Source of the DNA: Pseudomonas hydrolytica
GTDB taxonomy: Bacteria; Pseudomonadota; Gammaproteobacteria; Pseudomonadales; Pseudomonadaceae
Direction: 5' to 3'
Length of the DNA: 64,000 bases
Assembly: GCF_021495345.1 (NCBI RefSeq)
Contig: NZ_CP099397.1
Location: forward strand, 558,001 to 622,000
Positions 1 to 10,177 of the stretch are shown one piece after another. The stretch's first letter is position 1; each line of letters starts with the position of its first letter. The notes beneath the pieces are model-generated. The model searched no databases. It was given only the letters and a program-made list of their open reading frames with translations, and was not told where the DNA came from. The position numbers and the translations under genes are program-made.

Positions 1-1731
1 GTCGGTGATCGGCGCGCCGCCGCCACCGCCGCAGCAGCGCGAACGGAAACCGGAGCGTTCCATTTCCTTCACTTCGATGCCGATGGCCTTGAGCACGGCG
101 CGCGGCGCCTCGTACTCGCCGTTGTAGCGGCCGAGGTAGCAGGGGTCGTGATAGGTCACGCTGGTGGCCTTGCTCTGGCCCAGATTCAGCGAACCCTTGC
201 GCACCAGCTCGTCGATAAAGGTGCTGTGGTGCAGCACTTCGTAGTGGCCGCCGAGGGCGCCGTATTCGTTCTTCAGCACATGGAAGCTGTGCGGGTCGCA
301 GCTGACGATGCGCTTGAAGCGGTACTTGCTCAGGGTGGCGATGTTGCGCTTGGCCAGGTTCTGGAAGGTCGCCTCGTCACCCAGACGGCGGGCCACGTCG
401 CCGCTGTCGCGCTCTTCCAGGCCGAGCACGGCGAAGTCCACGTCGGCAGCCTTGAGCACCTTCACAAAGGCGCGCAGGGTGCGCTGATTGCGCATATCGA
501 AGGCGCCGTCACCCACCCAGAACAGCACGTCGGTCTCTTGCTTGTCGGCGAGCAGCGGCAGGTTGAGGTCGGCGGCCCAGTTCAGCCGGCCGCCGGGGTT
601 GAAGCCGCCCGGGTTGTCGGTGGCGATCAGGTTGTCCAGCACCTCGGCGCCCTTGTTCGGCGTGGCGCCCTTTTCCAGGGTCAGGTGGCGGCGCATATCG
701 ACGATGGCATCGACGTGCTCGATCATCATCGGGCATTCCTCGACGCAGGCGCGGCAGGTGGTGCAGGACCACAGCGTCTCGGCATCCACCAGCGCCTTGC
801 CTTGCAGCGACACGATCGGCTGATGCGGGCCGCCGCTGTGCTCACCCAGCGGTTTGCCAGGGTAGGGCGAACCGGCGAACTGGGCGTCGTTGCCACCGGC
901 CAGGCCGATGACCATGTCCTGGATCAGCTTCTTCGGATTGAGCGGCTGGCCGGCGGCGAAGGCCGGGCACATGGCCTCGCACTTGCCGCACTGCACGCAG
1001 GCGTCGAAGCCGAGCAGCTGGTTCCAGGTGAAGTCGGTGGGTTTTTCCACGCCCAGCGGTGCCTTCGGATCGTCCAGATCGAGGGCTTTCAGACCGGTCG
1101 AGCGACCGCCGCCGAAGCGTTCGGCGCGGCGGTGCCAGGCCAGGTGCAGGGCGCCGGCGAAGGCGTGCTTCATCGGCCCGCCCCAGGTCATGCCGAAGAA
1201 CAGCTCGGACACGCCCCAGGCCACGCCGACGGTCAGTACGGCGGCCAGAATCCAGCCGCCGAAGTCGGCCGGCAGAATCCCGGCAACCGGCAGCGTGGCG
1301 ATAAAGAAGCTCGCCGCGAACATCAGCAGGCTCTTCGGCAGGCGCATCCACGGGCCCTTCGACAGCCGGCTCGGCGGGTTGCGCCGGCGCTTGGCGACGA
1401 ACAGGGCGCCGACGAACATCAGCACCGTGGCCGCCAGCAGGGCGAAGCCGAGGATACGGTTGTGCAGGCCGAAACCGTGCACGACGATCGCCAGCACGGC
1501 GGCCAGGACGAAGCCGCCGGCGGTGGCCACGTGAGTCTTGGACATGTACTTGTCGCGCTCGACCACATGGTGCAGATCCACCAGGTAGCGGCGCGGCATC
1601 TTCAGCAGGCCGCCGATCCAGTCGACCTTGGCCGGTCGGCCGCGGCGCCACATGAAGAAGCGCCTGGCCGCGCCGATGACCGCGAGGGCCAGGGCAGCGA
1701 ACAGCAGGATGGGGAGGATGGTGTTCAACAT
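1..1731 (-). CDS. dgcB: Dimethylglycine demethylase subunit DgcB, iron-sulfur protein (partial, 3' end outside window)
   Basis: This is the electron-transfer partner of DgcA in N,N-dimethylglycine demethylation to sarcosine. The ATG at 1729-1731 opens a frame that stays open to the left edge (577 codons seen). The N-terminus is hydrophobic, with several membrane segments in the first ~200 residues. Two ferredoxin-type clusters follow: [12 protein letters not shown] near residue 245 and [12 protein letters not shown] near residue 325. A cysteine/glycine-rich CCGGGG motif, typical of heterodisulfide-reductase-like CCG domains, lies close to the left edge. The gene lies downstream of dgcA on the same strand, separated by about 150 bases filled with repeats. 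In P. aeruginosa dgcAB is induced through GbdR (established knowledge). The C-terminus is not visible. Confidence 0.93.
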   Translation of the reverse strand, partial: MLNTILPILLFAALALAVIGAARRFFMWRRGRPAKVDWIGGLLKMPRRYLVDLHHVVERDKYMSKTHVATAGGFVLAAVLAIVVHGFGLHNRILGFALLAATVLMFVGALFVAKRRRNPPSRLSKGPWMRLPKSLLMFAASFFIATLPVAGILPADFGGWILAAVLTVGVAWGVSELFFGMTWGGPMKHAFAGALHLAWHRRAERFGGGRSTGLKALDLDDPKAPLGVEKPTDFTWNQLLGFDACVQCGKCEAMCPAFAAGQPLNPKKLIQDMVIGLAGGNDAQFAGSPYPGKPLGEHSGGPHQPIVSLQGKALVDAETLWSCTTCRACVEECPMMIEHVDAIVDMRRHLTLEKGATPNKGAEVLDNLIATDNPGGFNPGGRLNWAADLNLPLLADKQETDVLFWVGDGAFDMRNQRTLRAFVKVLKAADVDFAVLGLEERDSGDVARRLGDEATFQNLAKRNIATLSKYRFKRIVSCDPHSFHVLKNEYGALGGHYEVLHHSTFIDELVRKGSLNLGQSKATSVTYHDPCYLGRYNGEYEAPRAVLKAIGIEVKEMERSGFRSRCCGGGGGAPITD

Positions 1732-1743
1732 CGGTTGGTCTCC

Positions 1744-1883
1744 TTGGCGGGACCGAGAGAGTTACGCCGAACCGGTTCCCTCCCCCTTGGGGGAGAGGGT
1801 TAGGGAGAGGGGAGTGGCCCGCTACCGAGTTGGCAGATCACCCTCTCCCCCCGCCCTCTCCCGCAAGCGGGAGAGGGGGCCGC
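1744..1883. repeat. CTCTCCC/GGGAGAGGG palindromic repeats between dgcA and dgcB
   Basis: The dgcA-dgcB junction holds two inverted-repeat units. One is around CCCTCCCCCTTGGGGGAGAG (about 1780-1799) and the other around CCCTCTCCCGCAAGCGGGAG (about 1853-1872). The same CTCTCCC/GGGAGAGGG theme recurs at 8981-9018 and 10122-10159. The units look like REP-type extragenic palindromes and can form strong hairpins in the dgcA-dgcB transcript. Confidence 0.7.
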
Positions 1884-3944
1884 TTAAAAGTCCTTGCACA
1901 GACGCAGGGCGTCGTAGATCGCCGCGTGGGTGTTGCGCTGCGCCACGCAGTCGCCAATGCGGAACAGCAGGTAGCCGTCGCCCGACTCGGACAGACAGGG
2001 CTGCGGCTTGATCGCGAACAGCGCCTCGACGTCGATCTGGCCCTTGTTGCGCGAGCCTTCCTTCAGCGCGTAGTACAGCGACTCGTCCGGACGCACGCCG
2101 TTCTCCACCACCACCTGGTCGACCACGCGCTCTTCCTTGGCGCCGGTGTATTCGTTCTCCAGCACCGCCACCAGCTTGTCGCCCTCGCGGTAGACCTTTT
2201 CCAGCATCATGTCGCCGGTCATGATCACTTCCTTGGGGTAGATGCTGCGGTAGTAGGTGGGGAAGCTGGTGCCGCCCATGGCCACGCCCGGCTTGATGTC
2301 GTCGGTGACGATCTCGACCTGCGAGCCCTTGTCGGCCATGAAGTCGGCCACCGACATGCCGGTGAATTCGCAGATGGTGTCGTAGACCAGTACGTTCTTG
2401 CCCGGCGCCACCTTGCCGTCGAGCACGTCCCAGCTGCTCACCACCAGGCCTTCGGCCGCGCCCCAGTGCTCGTTCTGCTCCAGGTACGGATGGCCGCCGT
2501 TGGCCAGAATGATGATGTCGGCGCGCATGTCCTGAATGGTCGCCACGTCGGCGGCGGTGCCCAGGCGCAGATCGATGCCCAGGCGTGCCAGCTCCAACTG
2601 GTACCAGCGGGTGATGCCGGCGATCTGGTCGCGCTGCGGGGCCTTGGAGGCGGTGGTGATCTGGCCGCCCAGGGCATCCTTCTTCTCGAACAGGGTGACG
2701 TCGTGGCCACGCTCGGCAGCGACGCGCGCCGCTTCCATCCCGGCCGGGCCGCCGCCGACGATCACCACCTTGCGCTTGGGCCCGGTGGATTTCTCGATGA
2801 TGTGCGGCACGCCCATGTATTCACGGGATGTCGCGGCGTTCTGGATGCACAGCACGTCCAGGCCCTGGTACTGGCGGTCGATGCAGTAGTTGGCGCCGAC
2901 GCACTGCTTGATCTGGTCGACCTGGCCCATCTTGATCTTGGCGATCAGGTGCGGGTCGGCGATATGCGCGCGGGTCATGCCGACCATATCCACGTAGCCG
3001 CCTTCGAGGATACGGGTGGCCTGGTTCGGATCCTTGATGTTCTGCGCGTGCAGCACCGGTACCTTGACCACTTCCTTGATGCCGGCCGCCAGGTGCAGGA
3101 AGGGCTCCGGCGGGTAGCTCATGTTGGGGATGACGTTGGCCAGGGTGTTGTGGGTGTCGCAGCCCGAGCCCACCACGCCGATGAAGTCGATCATGCCGGT
3201 GGCGTCGTAGTAGGCGGCAATCTGCTTCATGTCCTCGTGGGACAGGCCGTCCGGATGGAACTCGTCGCCGCAGATACGCATGCCCACGCAGAAGTCCGGG
3301 CCCACCTCGGCGCGCACCGCCTTGAGCACTTCCAGACCGAACTTCATGCGGCCCTCGAAGCTGCCGCCCCATTCGTCGGTACGCTTGTTGACCCGCGGCG
3401 ACCAGAACTGGTCGATCATGTGCTGGTGCACGGCGGACAGCTCGACGCCGTCCAGGCCGCCTTCCTTGGCCCGGCGCGCGGCCTGGGCGTAGTTGCCGAT
3501 CACGCGCCAGATCTCTTCCGGCTCGATGGTCTTGCAGGTGGCGCGGTGCACGGGTTCGCGGATGCCCGACGGCGACATCAGGGTCGGCCAGTTGAAGCCG
3601 TCCCAGCGCGAGCGGCGACCCATGTGGGTAATCTGGATCATGATCTTGGCGCCGTGCTTGTGCATGGCGTCGGCCAGATTCTGGAAGTGCGGGATGATGC
3701 GGTCGGTGGACAGGTTGACCGAGCTCCACCATTCCTGCGGGCTGTCGATGGCCACCACGGAGGAACCGCCGCAGATGGCCAGGCCGATGCCGCCCTTGGC
3801 CTTCTCTTCGTAATACTTGACGTAGCGCTCGGTGGTCATGCCGCCGTCGGTGGCGTAGACCTCGGCGTGCGCGGTGGAGAGCACGCGGTTGCGGATGGTC
3901 AGTTTGCCGATCTGGATCGGCTGGAACATTGCTTCGAAAGCCAT
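1884..3944 (-). CDS. dgcA: Dimethylglycine demethylase subunit DgcA (NADH:flavin oxidoreductase family)
   Basis: This 686-residue flavoenzyme, with DgcB, demethylates dimethylglycine to sarcosine in glycine betaine catabolism. The first ~340 residues form an old-yellow-enzyme TIM barrel, including the segment VELSAVHQHMIDQFWSPRVN. A cysteine set around CVGANYCIDRQYQGLDVLC (about residues 345-365) binds the 4Fe-4S cluster. A dinucleotide-binding motif VVIVGGGPAGMEAARVAAE starts near residue 395 and begins the pyridine-nucleotide-disulfide-reductase-like half. The architecture matches trimethylamine dehydrogenase-like enzymes. The ATG at 3944 has a GAGG about 9 bases upstream; an in-frame Met five codons later is possible. 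The gene is preceded by the DUF5943 gene and followed by dgcB, matching the P. aeruginosa PA5396-PA5399 cluster. Confidence 0.95.
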   Translation of the reverse strand: MAFEAMFQPIQIGKLTIRNRVLSTAHAEVYATDGGMTTERYVKYYEEKAKGGIGLAICGGSSVVAIDSPQEWWSSVNLSTDRIIPHFQNLADAMHKHGAKIMIQITHMGRRSRWDGFNWPTLMSPSGIREPVHRATCKTIEPEEIWRVIGNYAQAARRAKEGGLDGVELSAVHQHMIDQFWSPRVNKRTDEWGGSFEGRMKFGLEVLKAVRAEVGPDFCVGMRICGDEFHPDGLSHEDMKQIAAYYDATGMIDFIGVVGSGCDTHNTLANVIPNMSYPPEPFLHLAAGIKEVVKVPVLHAQNIKDPNQATRILEGGYVDMVGMTRAHIADPHLIAKIKMGQVDQIKQCVGANYCIDRQYQGLDVLCIQNAATSREYMGVPHIIEKSTGPKRKVVIVGGGPAGMEAARVAAERGHDVTLFEKKDALGGQITTASKAPQRDQIAGITRWYQLELARLGIDLRLGTAADVATIQDMRADIIILANGGHPYLEQNEHWGAAEGLVVSSWDVLDGKVAPGKNVLVYDTICEFTGMSVADFMADKGSQVEIVTDDIKPGVAMGGTSFPTYYRSIYPKEVIMTGDMMLEKVYREGDKLVAVLENEYTGAKEERVVDQVVVENGVRPDESLYYALKEGSRNKGQIDVEALFAIKPQPCLSESGDGYLLFRIGDCVAQRNTHAAIYDALRLCKDF

Positions 3945-4042
3945 TGCGGCACCCTCACGGAAAAGCGGCCTGGGGTCTTTTTGTCGGAAGGCGCTTCAGG
4001 GGCGATGGCGTCGCGGCTGAAGCCCTCCTGCATACCTTTGTT

Positions 4043-4573
4043 TTAGAGCGGTTTGACGCGGAACAGGCCGTGGTCGTGGCCTTCCTGCGAGGCACCGTAG
4101 ACCTGCTCGGCGACGGTGCGGATGCTGCTGCCCTGGGCCTGCAGAATCTGGTCCATGGCCCCGGCGAACCAGCCGGTGAACATGTAGTCGACCGGGCGCC
4201 CGCACTTGCCGTAGACGTAGACGAAGGCCGAGTGATCCAGGCGCACCTCGCAGGTACCGGCCTCGAGGTCGATCGACTGGATCTTGAACAGGCCCCAGCC
4301 GCGCTGCGACAGGCGCTTCATGTAGTGCTCGAACACCGCCACGCCGGACAGGCCATGGCACTCGGCTTCCTTCTCGCACCAGTGCCAGGCGGACTTGTAG
4401 CCGGCCTTGTAGAGGATCTCGGCGTACTTCTCGGCGCCGAGCACTTCCTCGATGCCCATGTGGTTGTTGACGAAGAAATGCCGCGGCACGTAGAGCATCG
4501 GCAGGGCGTCGGTGGTCCAGACGCCGGTTTCGTCGTCGACCAGGATGGGCATTTCGGGGGCGTGGGTGGCCAT
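4043..4573 (-). CDS. DUF5943 / V4R-like protein of the dimethylglycine operon, unknown function
   Basis: This soluble protein of 176 residues has no enzymatic motif I can name. The start MATHAPEMPIL at 4573 is preferred because GGAG lies about 10 bases upstream; a longer frame reaching 4648 lacks such a site. The C-terminal half has a Gly/Trp-rich pattern (SQRGWGLF, then YGKCGRPVDYMFTGWFAGAM) that resembles V4R/4-vinyl-reductase-type small-molecule-binding domains; that resemblance is my inference. Several cysteines and histidines (WHWCEKEAECHG) cluster near the middle. It lies between the dipeptidase-like gene and dgcA on one strand, so it probably serves dimethylglycine or betaine breakdown. 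The homologue in P. aeruginosa is PA5397 by position. Confidence 0.8.
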   Translation of the reverse strand: MATHAPEMPILVDDETGVWTTDALPMLYVPRHFFVNNHMGIEEVLGAEKYAEILYKAGYKSAWHWCEKEAECHGLSGVAVFEHYMKRLSQRGWGLFKIQSIDLEAGTCEVRLDHSAFVYVYGKCGRPVDYMFTGWFAGAMDQILQAQGSSIRTVAEQVYGASQEGHDHGLFRVKPL

Positions 4574-4703
4574 GTGTTCAAACTCCAGAATTCGTTGTCT
4601 TGCGTGTTGAAAAATGTGGGTGAATGCCTGTGGAGCCGTAGCGAGCACGTCGAGAGGACGCGACGCAGCTATCGGTGGGCGCAGTAGGCGCCGCAGGTAT
4701 TCA

Positions 4704-5681
<978 letters not shown>

Positions 5682-5833
5682 CAGGCTTGTCCCCTAAACG
5701 GATGCGCCGAATCGGTCGTCGGCGCTTTGGGGAGAGCTTATCCCTGGGGGGCAGGGTGCCCCGGTGCAAAAACGACTGGGGGTTTGCCGAAAGCGTCAAG
5801 TCGAGGTCGCGAACGGATATGCCAGCGTTTCGT

Positions 5834-5860
5834 CGTAGGGTGCGCTGTGCGCACCATGGG
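5834..5860. repeat. GTAGGGTGCGC-type extragenic palindrome
   Basis: The sequence GTAGGGTGCGCTGTGCGCACC forms an inverted repeat (GGTGCGC against GCGCACC). Related copies lie at 10084-10104, 32412-32433 and 44621-44641, always outside genes. This copy lies just past the 3' end of cdhR. Confidence 0.65.
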
Positions 5861-5868
5861 ACGCAGCC

Positions 5869-6819
5869 TTAGCTGGGTGCAGGCCGCTCGTGACGATCCT
5901 GGCTGGGGCTGGCGGCGAAGTGCTGGCGGTAGCAGCGCGAGAAATACGACGCCGAGTCGAAGCCGCAGGCCAGGCCCACCTCCAGCACGCTCAGATCGCT
6001 CTGGCGCAGCAGCTGGCGTGCCTTGTCCAGACGCAGACCGAGGTAGAACGCCGAAGGTGTGGTGTTCAGGTGATGGCGGAACAGTCGCTCCAGCTGGCGC
6101 ACGCTGACCCCGACCTGCTCGGCCAACTCCTCGCAGGGCAGTGGCTGATCGCAGTGGCGCTCCATCTCGCCGATCACCCGTACCAGTTTCTTGTTGTGCA
6201 GGTCGTAGCGGCTGGCGATCTGCATGCGCTGGTGGTCCTGGCGGGTACGGATGCGACCGAGCACGAACTGCTCGGATACCTGCACTGCCAGCGGTTCGCC
6301 GTGATCCCGGCCGATCAGCCCGAGCATCAGGTCGAGGCTGCTGGTGCCGCCGGCGCTGGTGATGCGCCGGCCATCGATCTCGAACAGCTCCTGGGTCACC
6401 TGCAGCTGCGGATAGCGCTCGCAGAAGGCGTCGATCGCCTCCCAGTGCAGGGTCAGGCGCTGCTGCTCGAACAGGCCGGCCTCGGCCAGCACGAAGCTGC
6501 CGGTGTCGATGGCGCCGAGCACCTTGACCTCGCGTTCGCGGCGTTGCAGCCAATGCGCCAGGCGCTTGTCGTAATGCGTCAGGGGCTCGAAACCGGCGAC
6601 CACGAACAGCGCCTGGGTTTCCTCCGGCAGCTCCAGCCCGGCCTCGACGTTGAGCGACATGCCGTTGCTCGCCGCCACCGCCTCGCTGTCCAGGCTGAGC
6701 AGGCGCCAGCGGTACAGCTCGCCGCGAAAGCGGTTGGCCACGCGCAGCGGTTCGATGGCCGACATCAGGCCTATCATCGAAAAACCGGGAAGCAGCAGGA
6801 AGGCGAAGGTTTGGGTCAT
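5869..6819 (-). CDS. cdhR: CdhR, AraC-family activator of carnitine catabolism
   Basis: This 316-residue regulator has an N-terminal DJ-1/PfpI (glutamine amidotransferase-like) sensor domain (FAFLLLPGFSMIGLMSAIEP onward) and a C-terminal AraC double helix-turn-helix (EQVGVSVRQLERLFRHHL, then LACGFDSASYFSRCYRQHF). GbdR has the same architecture. The divergent position beside caiX-cdhCAB identifies it as CdhR rather than GbdR, which lies elsewhere in P. aeruginosa. The start MTQTFAFLLLPG at 6819 is chosen by domain alignment; an upstream Met at 6897 would add 26 unlikely residues. It is expected to activate the caiX operon in response to carnitine (family knowledge). Confidence 0.9.
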   Translation of the reverse strand: MTQTFAFLLLPGFSMIGLMSAIEPLRVANRFRGELYRWRLLSLDSEAVAASNGMSLNVEAGLELPEETQALFVVAGFEPLTHYDKRLAHWLQRREREVKVLGAIDTGSFVLAEAGLFEQQRLTLHWEAIDAFCERYPQLQVTQELFEIDGRRITSAGGTSSLDLMLGLIGRDHGEPLAVQVSEQFVLGRIRTRQDHQRMQIASRYDLHNKKLVRVIGEMERHCDQPLPCEELAEQVGVSVRQLERLFRHHLNTTPSAFYLGLRLDKARQLLRQSDLSVLEVGLACGFDSASYFSRCYRQHFAASPSQDRHERPAPS

Positions 6820-7043
6820 GGGCAATCCGCCAGTAGGGTGCCCTTCATTAAGAAGCCAAGCGCCAGCGCCGCGCAAGATAAGGTCGCCATAGGTCAAGCA
6901 ATGGTCGGCTAAATGGGAATTTTCCGGCGAAACGGCGCGTAAAGTGGCTCCATCGGGACCAATCGATCCCGGAACACGGTGGGGGCCGACAGGCCTCTAG
7001 AAGAACGAAAGCAAACCGCTGTGACACGATGAGGAGCACCCAG
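6820..7043. promoter_or_regulatory. Divergent cdhR/caiX control region
   Basis: These 224 bases separate the divergent regulator and the carnitine operon, so both promoters must lie here. An inverted repeat CGGGA-N8-TCCCG (6954-6971) is the most obvious operator-like element. The caiX ribosome-binding site GAGGAG lies at 7031-7036. No clear -35/-10 pair was found. Confidence 0.5.
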
Positions 7044-7982
7044 ATGAAAGGTCTTACCGCGCTGGCCGCATGCTGCACCCTGAGCTTGTTCAGTTCCTCC
7101 CTGCTGGCCGCCGAAGATGCCAGTTGCCAGAAGGCACGTATCGGTCTGGTCGGCTGGACCGACGTGGTCGCCACCACGGCCGTGGCCGCAACCCTGCTCG
7201 AAGGCCTGGGCTATCAAACCACCCAGACCCAGGCCTCGCAGCAGATCATCTTTTCCGGCATCGGCAAGAAGCAGGTCGACTTCTTCCTCGGCTACTGGAA
7301 ACCGCTGATGGACGACAACATCAAGCCGTTCCAGGACAAGGGCGAGGTCAAGGTGCTCGCCGAGCCGGGCCTGAGCGACGGCATCTCCAGTCTGGCGGTG
7401 CCCACCTACCTGGCCGAGGCGGGCCTGAGAACCTATGCCGACATCGCCAAGTTCCGCGACCAGCTGGAAGGCAAGATCTACGGCATCGACCCGGGCACCG
7501 GGGCCAACACCACCATCCAGAAGATGATCGACACCAACCAGTTCGGCCTCGGTGGCTTCAAACTGGTGGAATCCAGTGAGGCGGCCATGCTCGCGGCCGT
7601 CAGTCGCGCGGTCAAGGCCAAGAAGCCGGTGGTGTTCTTCGGCTGGAAGCCGCACCCGATGAACATCAAGATGGACCTGACCTACCTCACCGGCAGCGAG
7701 GACGTGTTCGGTGCCGATGAAGGCCTGGCCACGGTCTGGACCGTGGTCGCCCCGGACTATGGCCAGCGCTGCCCCAACGTCGACCGTCTGCTCAATAACC
7801 TGACCTTCAGCGCCGCCCAGGAAAGCGAGCTGATGGAGCCGATCATGGCTCGCGAGGATGCCAAGGCCGTGGCCCGTCGCTGGCTCAAGGAAAATCCGCA
7901 GGACCTCGACCGCCTGCTGGCCGGGGTGACCACCTTCGACGGTCAGGACGGCGTGGCGGCAGTACGGGCCGCCCTCGACTGA
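7044..7982 (+). CDS. caiX: Carnitine-binding periplasmic protein CaiX
   Basis: This is a substrate-binding protein of the choline/glycine betaine (OpuAC-like) ABC family, dedicated to carnitine uptake. The product is 312 residues from the ATG at 7044, which has GAGGAG 7 bases upstream. A signal peptide ([20 protein letters not shown], cleavage near LLAAEDA) is followed by [20 protein letters not shown] and the aromatic segment [12 protein letters not shown] that typifies quaternary-amine cages. WKPHPMN carries a second ligand region. No permease or ATPase gene is adjacent; in P. aeruginosa CaiX works with the shared CbcWV core transporter. It is the first gene of the carnitine operon. Confidence 0.92.
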   Translation: MKGLTALAACCTLSLFSSSLLAAEDASCQKARIGLVGWTDVVATTAVAATLLEGLGYQTTQTQASQQIIFSGIGKKQVDFFLGYWKPLMDDNIKPFQDKGEVKVLAEPGLSDGISSLAVPTYLAEAGLRTYADIAKFRDQLEGKIYGIDPGTGANTTIQKMIDTNQFGLGGFKLVESSEAAMLAAVSRAVKAKKPVVFFGWKPHPMNIKMDLTYLTGSEDVFGADEGLATVWTVVAPDYGQRCPNVDRLLNNLTFSAAQESELMEPIMAREDAKAVARRWLKENPQDLDRLLAGVTTFDGQDGVAAVRAALD

Positions 7983-7987
7983 GATGC

Positions 7988-8006
7988 GCGGCGCCGCGGC
8001 GCCGCC
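7988..8006. repeat. GC-rich perfect palindrome between caiX and cdhC
   Basis: The 14-base core GGCGCCGCGGCGCC (7990-8003) is a perfect palindrome, just past the caiX stop. No T-tract follows, so it is not a classical terminator. It could attenuate transcription or protect the caiX part of the message, giving more binding protein than enzyme. Confidence 0.55.
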
Positions 8007-8088
8007 TCCCACTTCAATCATCAGCTGCCGTGCGTGCGCCTCTGGCCGCGTACGGCACCCTTTCGCCTCGAATAAGGATGGAGATTCC

Positions 8089-8973
8089 ATGAACTACGAA
8101 GTCATCGTCACCTGCGCGGTGACCGGCGCTGGCGACACCGTCGGCAAACACCCGGCCATCCCGGTCACGCCCAAGGAAATCGCCGCCGCCGCCATCGAGG
8201 CAGCCAAGGCCGGCGCCACCGTTGCCCACTGCCATGTGCGCGATCCGCACACCGGCAAGCCGAGCCGCAACGTGGCGCTGTACCGCGAGGTGGTCGAGCG
8301 CATCCGCGAGAGCGACACCGACGTGATCATCAACCTCACCGCCGGCATGGGCGGCGACCTGGAAATCGGTCGCGGCGAGCAGCCGCTGGAATTCGGCGCC
8401 GGCACCGACCTGGTCGGCCCGCTGGAGCGCCTGGCGCATGTCGAGGAGCTGCTGCCGGAAATCTGCACCCTGGACTGCGGCACCCTGAATTTCGGCGACG
8501 GCGACTTCATCTATGTCTCCACTCCGGCGCAGCTGCGTGCCGGCGCCAAACGCATCACCGAGCTGGGCGTGAAGGCCGAGCTGGAAATCTTCGACACCGG
8601 CCACCTGTGGTTCGCCAAGCAGTTGCTCAAGGAGGGCCTGCTGGAAGACCCGCTGATCCAGCTGTGCCTGGGCATTCCCTGGGGCGCGCCAGCCGATACC
8701 ACGACCATGAAGGCCATGGCCGACAACCTGCCGGCGGGCATCACCTGGGCCGGCTTTGGCATCGGCCGCATGCAGATGCCGATGGTCGCTCAGGCCATGC
8801 TGCTCGGCGGCAACGTGCGGGTCGGTCTGGAGGACAACATCTGGCTGGATCGCGGCGTGCACGCCAGCAACGGCCAGCTGGTCGAGCGTGCCATCGAGAT
8901 CATCGAACGCCTCGGCGGCCGCGCCCTGACCCCGGCCGAAGGCCGCGAGAAGATGAAGCTCAAGCGCCGCTGA
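8089..8973 (+). CDS. cdhC: CdhC, dehydrocarnitine cleavage enzyme (BKACE/DUF849 family)
   Basis: This 294-residue enzyme of the beta-keto acid cleavage family converts 3-dehydrocarnitine plus acetyl-CoA to betainyl-CoA and acetoacetate. The start [16 protein letters not shown] at 8089 is preceded by AAGGATGGAG. Family hallmarks are the N-terminal [20 protein letters not shown] and the metal-ligand segment [15 protein letters not shown]. Others are [21 protein letters not shown] and the C-terminal [16 protein letters not shown]. It lies between caiX and cdhA in the order of PA5388-PA5386. A pair of palindromic repeats follows before cdhA. Confidence 0.93.
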   Translation: MNYEVIVTCAVTGAGDTVGKHPAIPVTPKEIAAAAIEAAKAGATVAHCHVRDPHTGKPSRNVALYREVVERIRESDTDVIINLTAGMGGDLEIGRGEQPLEFGAGTDLVGPLERLAHVEELLPEICTLDCGTLNFGDGDFIYVSTPAQLRAGAKRITELGVKAELEIFDTGHLWFAKQLLKEGLLEDPLIQLCLGIPWGAPADTTTMKAMADNLPAGITWAGFGIGRMQMPMVAQAMLLGGNVRVGLEDNIWLDRGVHASNGQLVERAIEIIERLGGRALTPAEGREKMKLKRR

Positions 8974-8980
8974 TGATTTC

Positions 8981-9018
8981 TCCCCTCTCCCATTGGGAGA
9001 GGGGCCGGGGGAGAGGGC
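8981..9018. repeat. GGGAGAGGG-type palindrome between cdhC and cdhA
   Basis: TCCCCTCTCCCATTGGGAGA forms a short hairpin and is followed by GGGGCCGGGGGAGAGGG. The element belongs to the same family as the copies at 1744-1883 and 10122-10159. Confidence 0.65.
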
Positions 9019-9033
9019 CTGTGTGCATCCCCC

Positions 9034-9095
9034 GTAGCCCGGAGGCAATCCGGGAAAACTTCACCTGCCATGCCCCGGATTGCATCCGGGCTACC
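9034..9095. repeat. GTAGCCCGGATGCAATCCGGG-type palindromic pair before cdhA
   Basis: Two facing copies are present: GTAGCCCGGAGGCAATCCGG, and the reverse complement CCGGATTGCATCCGGGCTAC ending at 9095. The second copy stops only about 10 bases before the cdhA start at 9106 and includes much of its leader. A similar facing pair lies at 40010-40069. Confidence 0.7.
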
Positions 9096-9105
9096 GGAGT
9101 TCACC

Positions 9106-10071
9106 ATGACCTTCGTTACCGACATCAAGACCTTCGCCGCCCTCGGCACCGGCGTGATCGGCGCCGGCTGGATCGCCCGCGCCCTGGCTCACGGCCTCGA
9201 CGTGATCGCCTGGGACCCGGCGCCCGGCGCCGAGGCCGCGCTGCGCACGCGCCTGGCCAACGCCTGGCCGGCGCTGCAGAAGCAGGGCCTGGCCCCCGGC
9301 GCCTCGCTGGAGCGCCTGCGCTTCGTGGACACCATCGAAGACTGCGTACGCGATGCCGATTTCATCCAGGAGAGCGCCCCCGAGCGCCTCGAGCTCAAGT
9401 GCGAGCTGCACGCGAAGATCAGTGCCGCGGCGCGCCCGGATGTGTTGATCGGCTCCAGCACCTCGGGCCTGCTGCCCAGCGAATTCTATGCAGACGCCAA
9501 GCATCCCGAGCGCTGCCTGGTCGGCCACCCGTTCAACCCGGTCTATCTGCTGCCGCTGGTGGAGGTGGTGGGCGGCGCGAAGACCGCCCCTGAGGCGGTG
9601 CAGGCCGCCATCGAGGTCTACCAATCGCTGGGCATGCGCCCGCTGCATGTGCGCAAGGAGGTGCCGGGCTTTATCGCCGACCGCCTGCTCGAGGCCCTGT
9701 GGCGCGAGGCGCTGCACCTGGTCAACGACGGCGTGGCGAGCACCGGCGAGATCGACGATGCGATCCGCTTCGGCGCCGGCCTGCGCTGGTCGTTCATGGG
9801 CAGCTTCCTGACCTACACCCTGGCCGGCGGCCCGGCCGGCATGCGTCACTTCATGGCCCAATTCGGCCCGGCGCTGAAGCTGCCCTGGACGTACCTTGAG
9901 GCGCCGGAGCTGACCGAGGGGCTGATCGACGCGGTGGTCGAGGGCACAGCCGAGCAGCAGGGCGAACGCAGCCTGGATGCCCTGGAGCGCTATCGCGACG
10001 ATTGCCTGCTGGCGGTGCTGGAGGCGATCCGCCAGACCAAGGCCAAGCATGGCTTCGAGTTCGCCGAGTAA
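9106..10071 (+). CDS. cdhA: L-carnitine 3-dehydrogenase CdhA
   Basis: This NAD-dependent dehydrogenase of 321 residues oxidises L-carnitine to 3-dehydrocarnitine. It belongs to the 3-hydroxyacyl-CoA dehydrogenase superfamily. The Rossmann motif [17 protein letters not shown] lies at residues ~14-30. The 3HCDH catalytic region contains [17 protein letters not shown], and the C-terminal helical domain starts with [20 protein letters not shown]. The ATG at 9106 has GGAG about 8 bases upstream and matches the family N-terminus. It lies downstream of cdhC across ~130 bases of palindromic repeats and upstream of cdhB. Confidence 0.94.
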   Translation: MTFVTDIKTFAALGTGVIGAGWIARALAHGLDVIAWDPAPGAEAALRTRLANAWPALQKQGLAPGASLERLRFVDTIEDCVRDADFIQESAPERLELKCELHAKISAAARPDVLIGSSTSGLLPSEFYADAKHPERCLVGHPFNPVYLLPLVEVVGGAKTAPEAVQAAIEVYQSLGMRPLHVRKEVPGFIADRLLEALWREALHLVNDGVASTGEIDDAIRFGAGLRWSFMGSFLTYTLAGGPAGMRHFMAQFGPALKLPWTYLEAPELTEGLIDAVVEGTAEQQGERSLDALERYRDDCLLAVLEAIRQTKAKHGFEFAE

Positions 10072-10083
10072 CCGCGTCTTTCC

Positions 10084-10104
10084 GGTGCGCGCGGCGCACC
10101 CTAC
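10084..10104. repeat. GTAGGGTGCGC-type extragenic palindrome
   Basis: GGTGCGCGCGGCGCACCCTA is an inverted copy of the element at 5834-5860. It lies just after the cdhA stop. Confidence 0.6.
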
Positions 10105-10121
10105 GGGCGACTCCTGTCCAG

Positions 10122-10159
10122 CTCCCCTCTCCCGTTGAAGGGAGAGGGGGCGGGGAGAG
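10122..10159. repeat. GGGAGAGGG-type palindrome between cdhA and cdhB
   Basis: CTCCCCTCTCCCGTTGAAGG continues into GAGAGGGGGCGGGGAGAG. This is the third copy of the CTCTCCC family in the catabolic region and the second inside the carnitine operon. Confidence 0.65.
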
Positions 10160-10177
10160 CCTCAACGGAAGCTGAAC

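Noticed and set aside
1830..4046. 738-codon open frame antisense to dgcA
   Set aside because: It mirrors dgcA with His/Val/Ala-rich shadow composition of high-GC DNA, and dgcA has clear domain motifs.
9034..9095. Possible CRISPR-like repeat pair
   Set aside because: Only two facing copies with no regular spacers; the copy at 40010 shows it is a dispersed palindrome.
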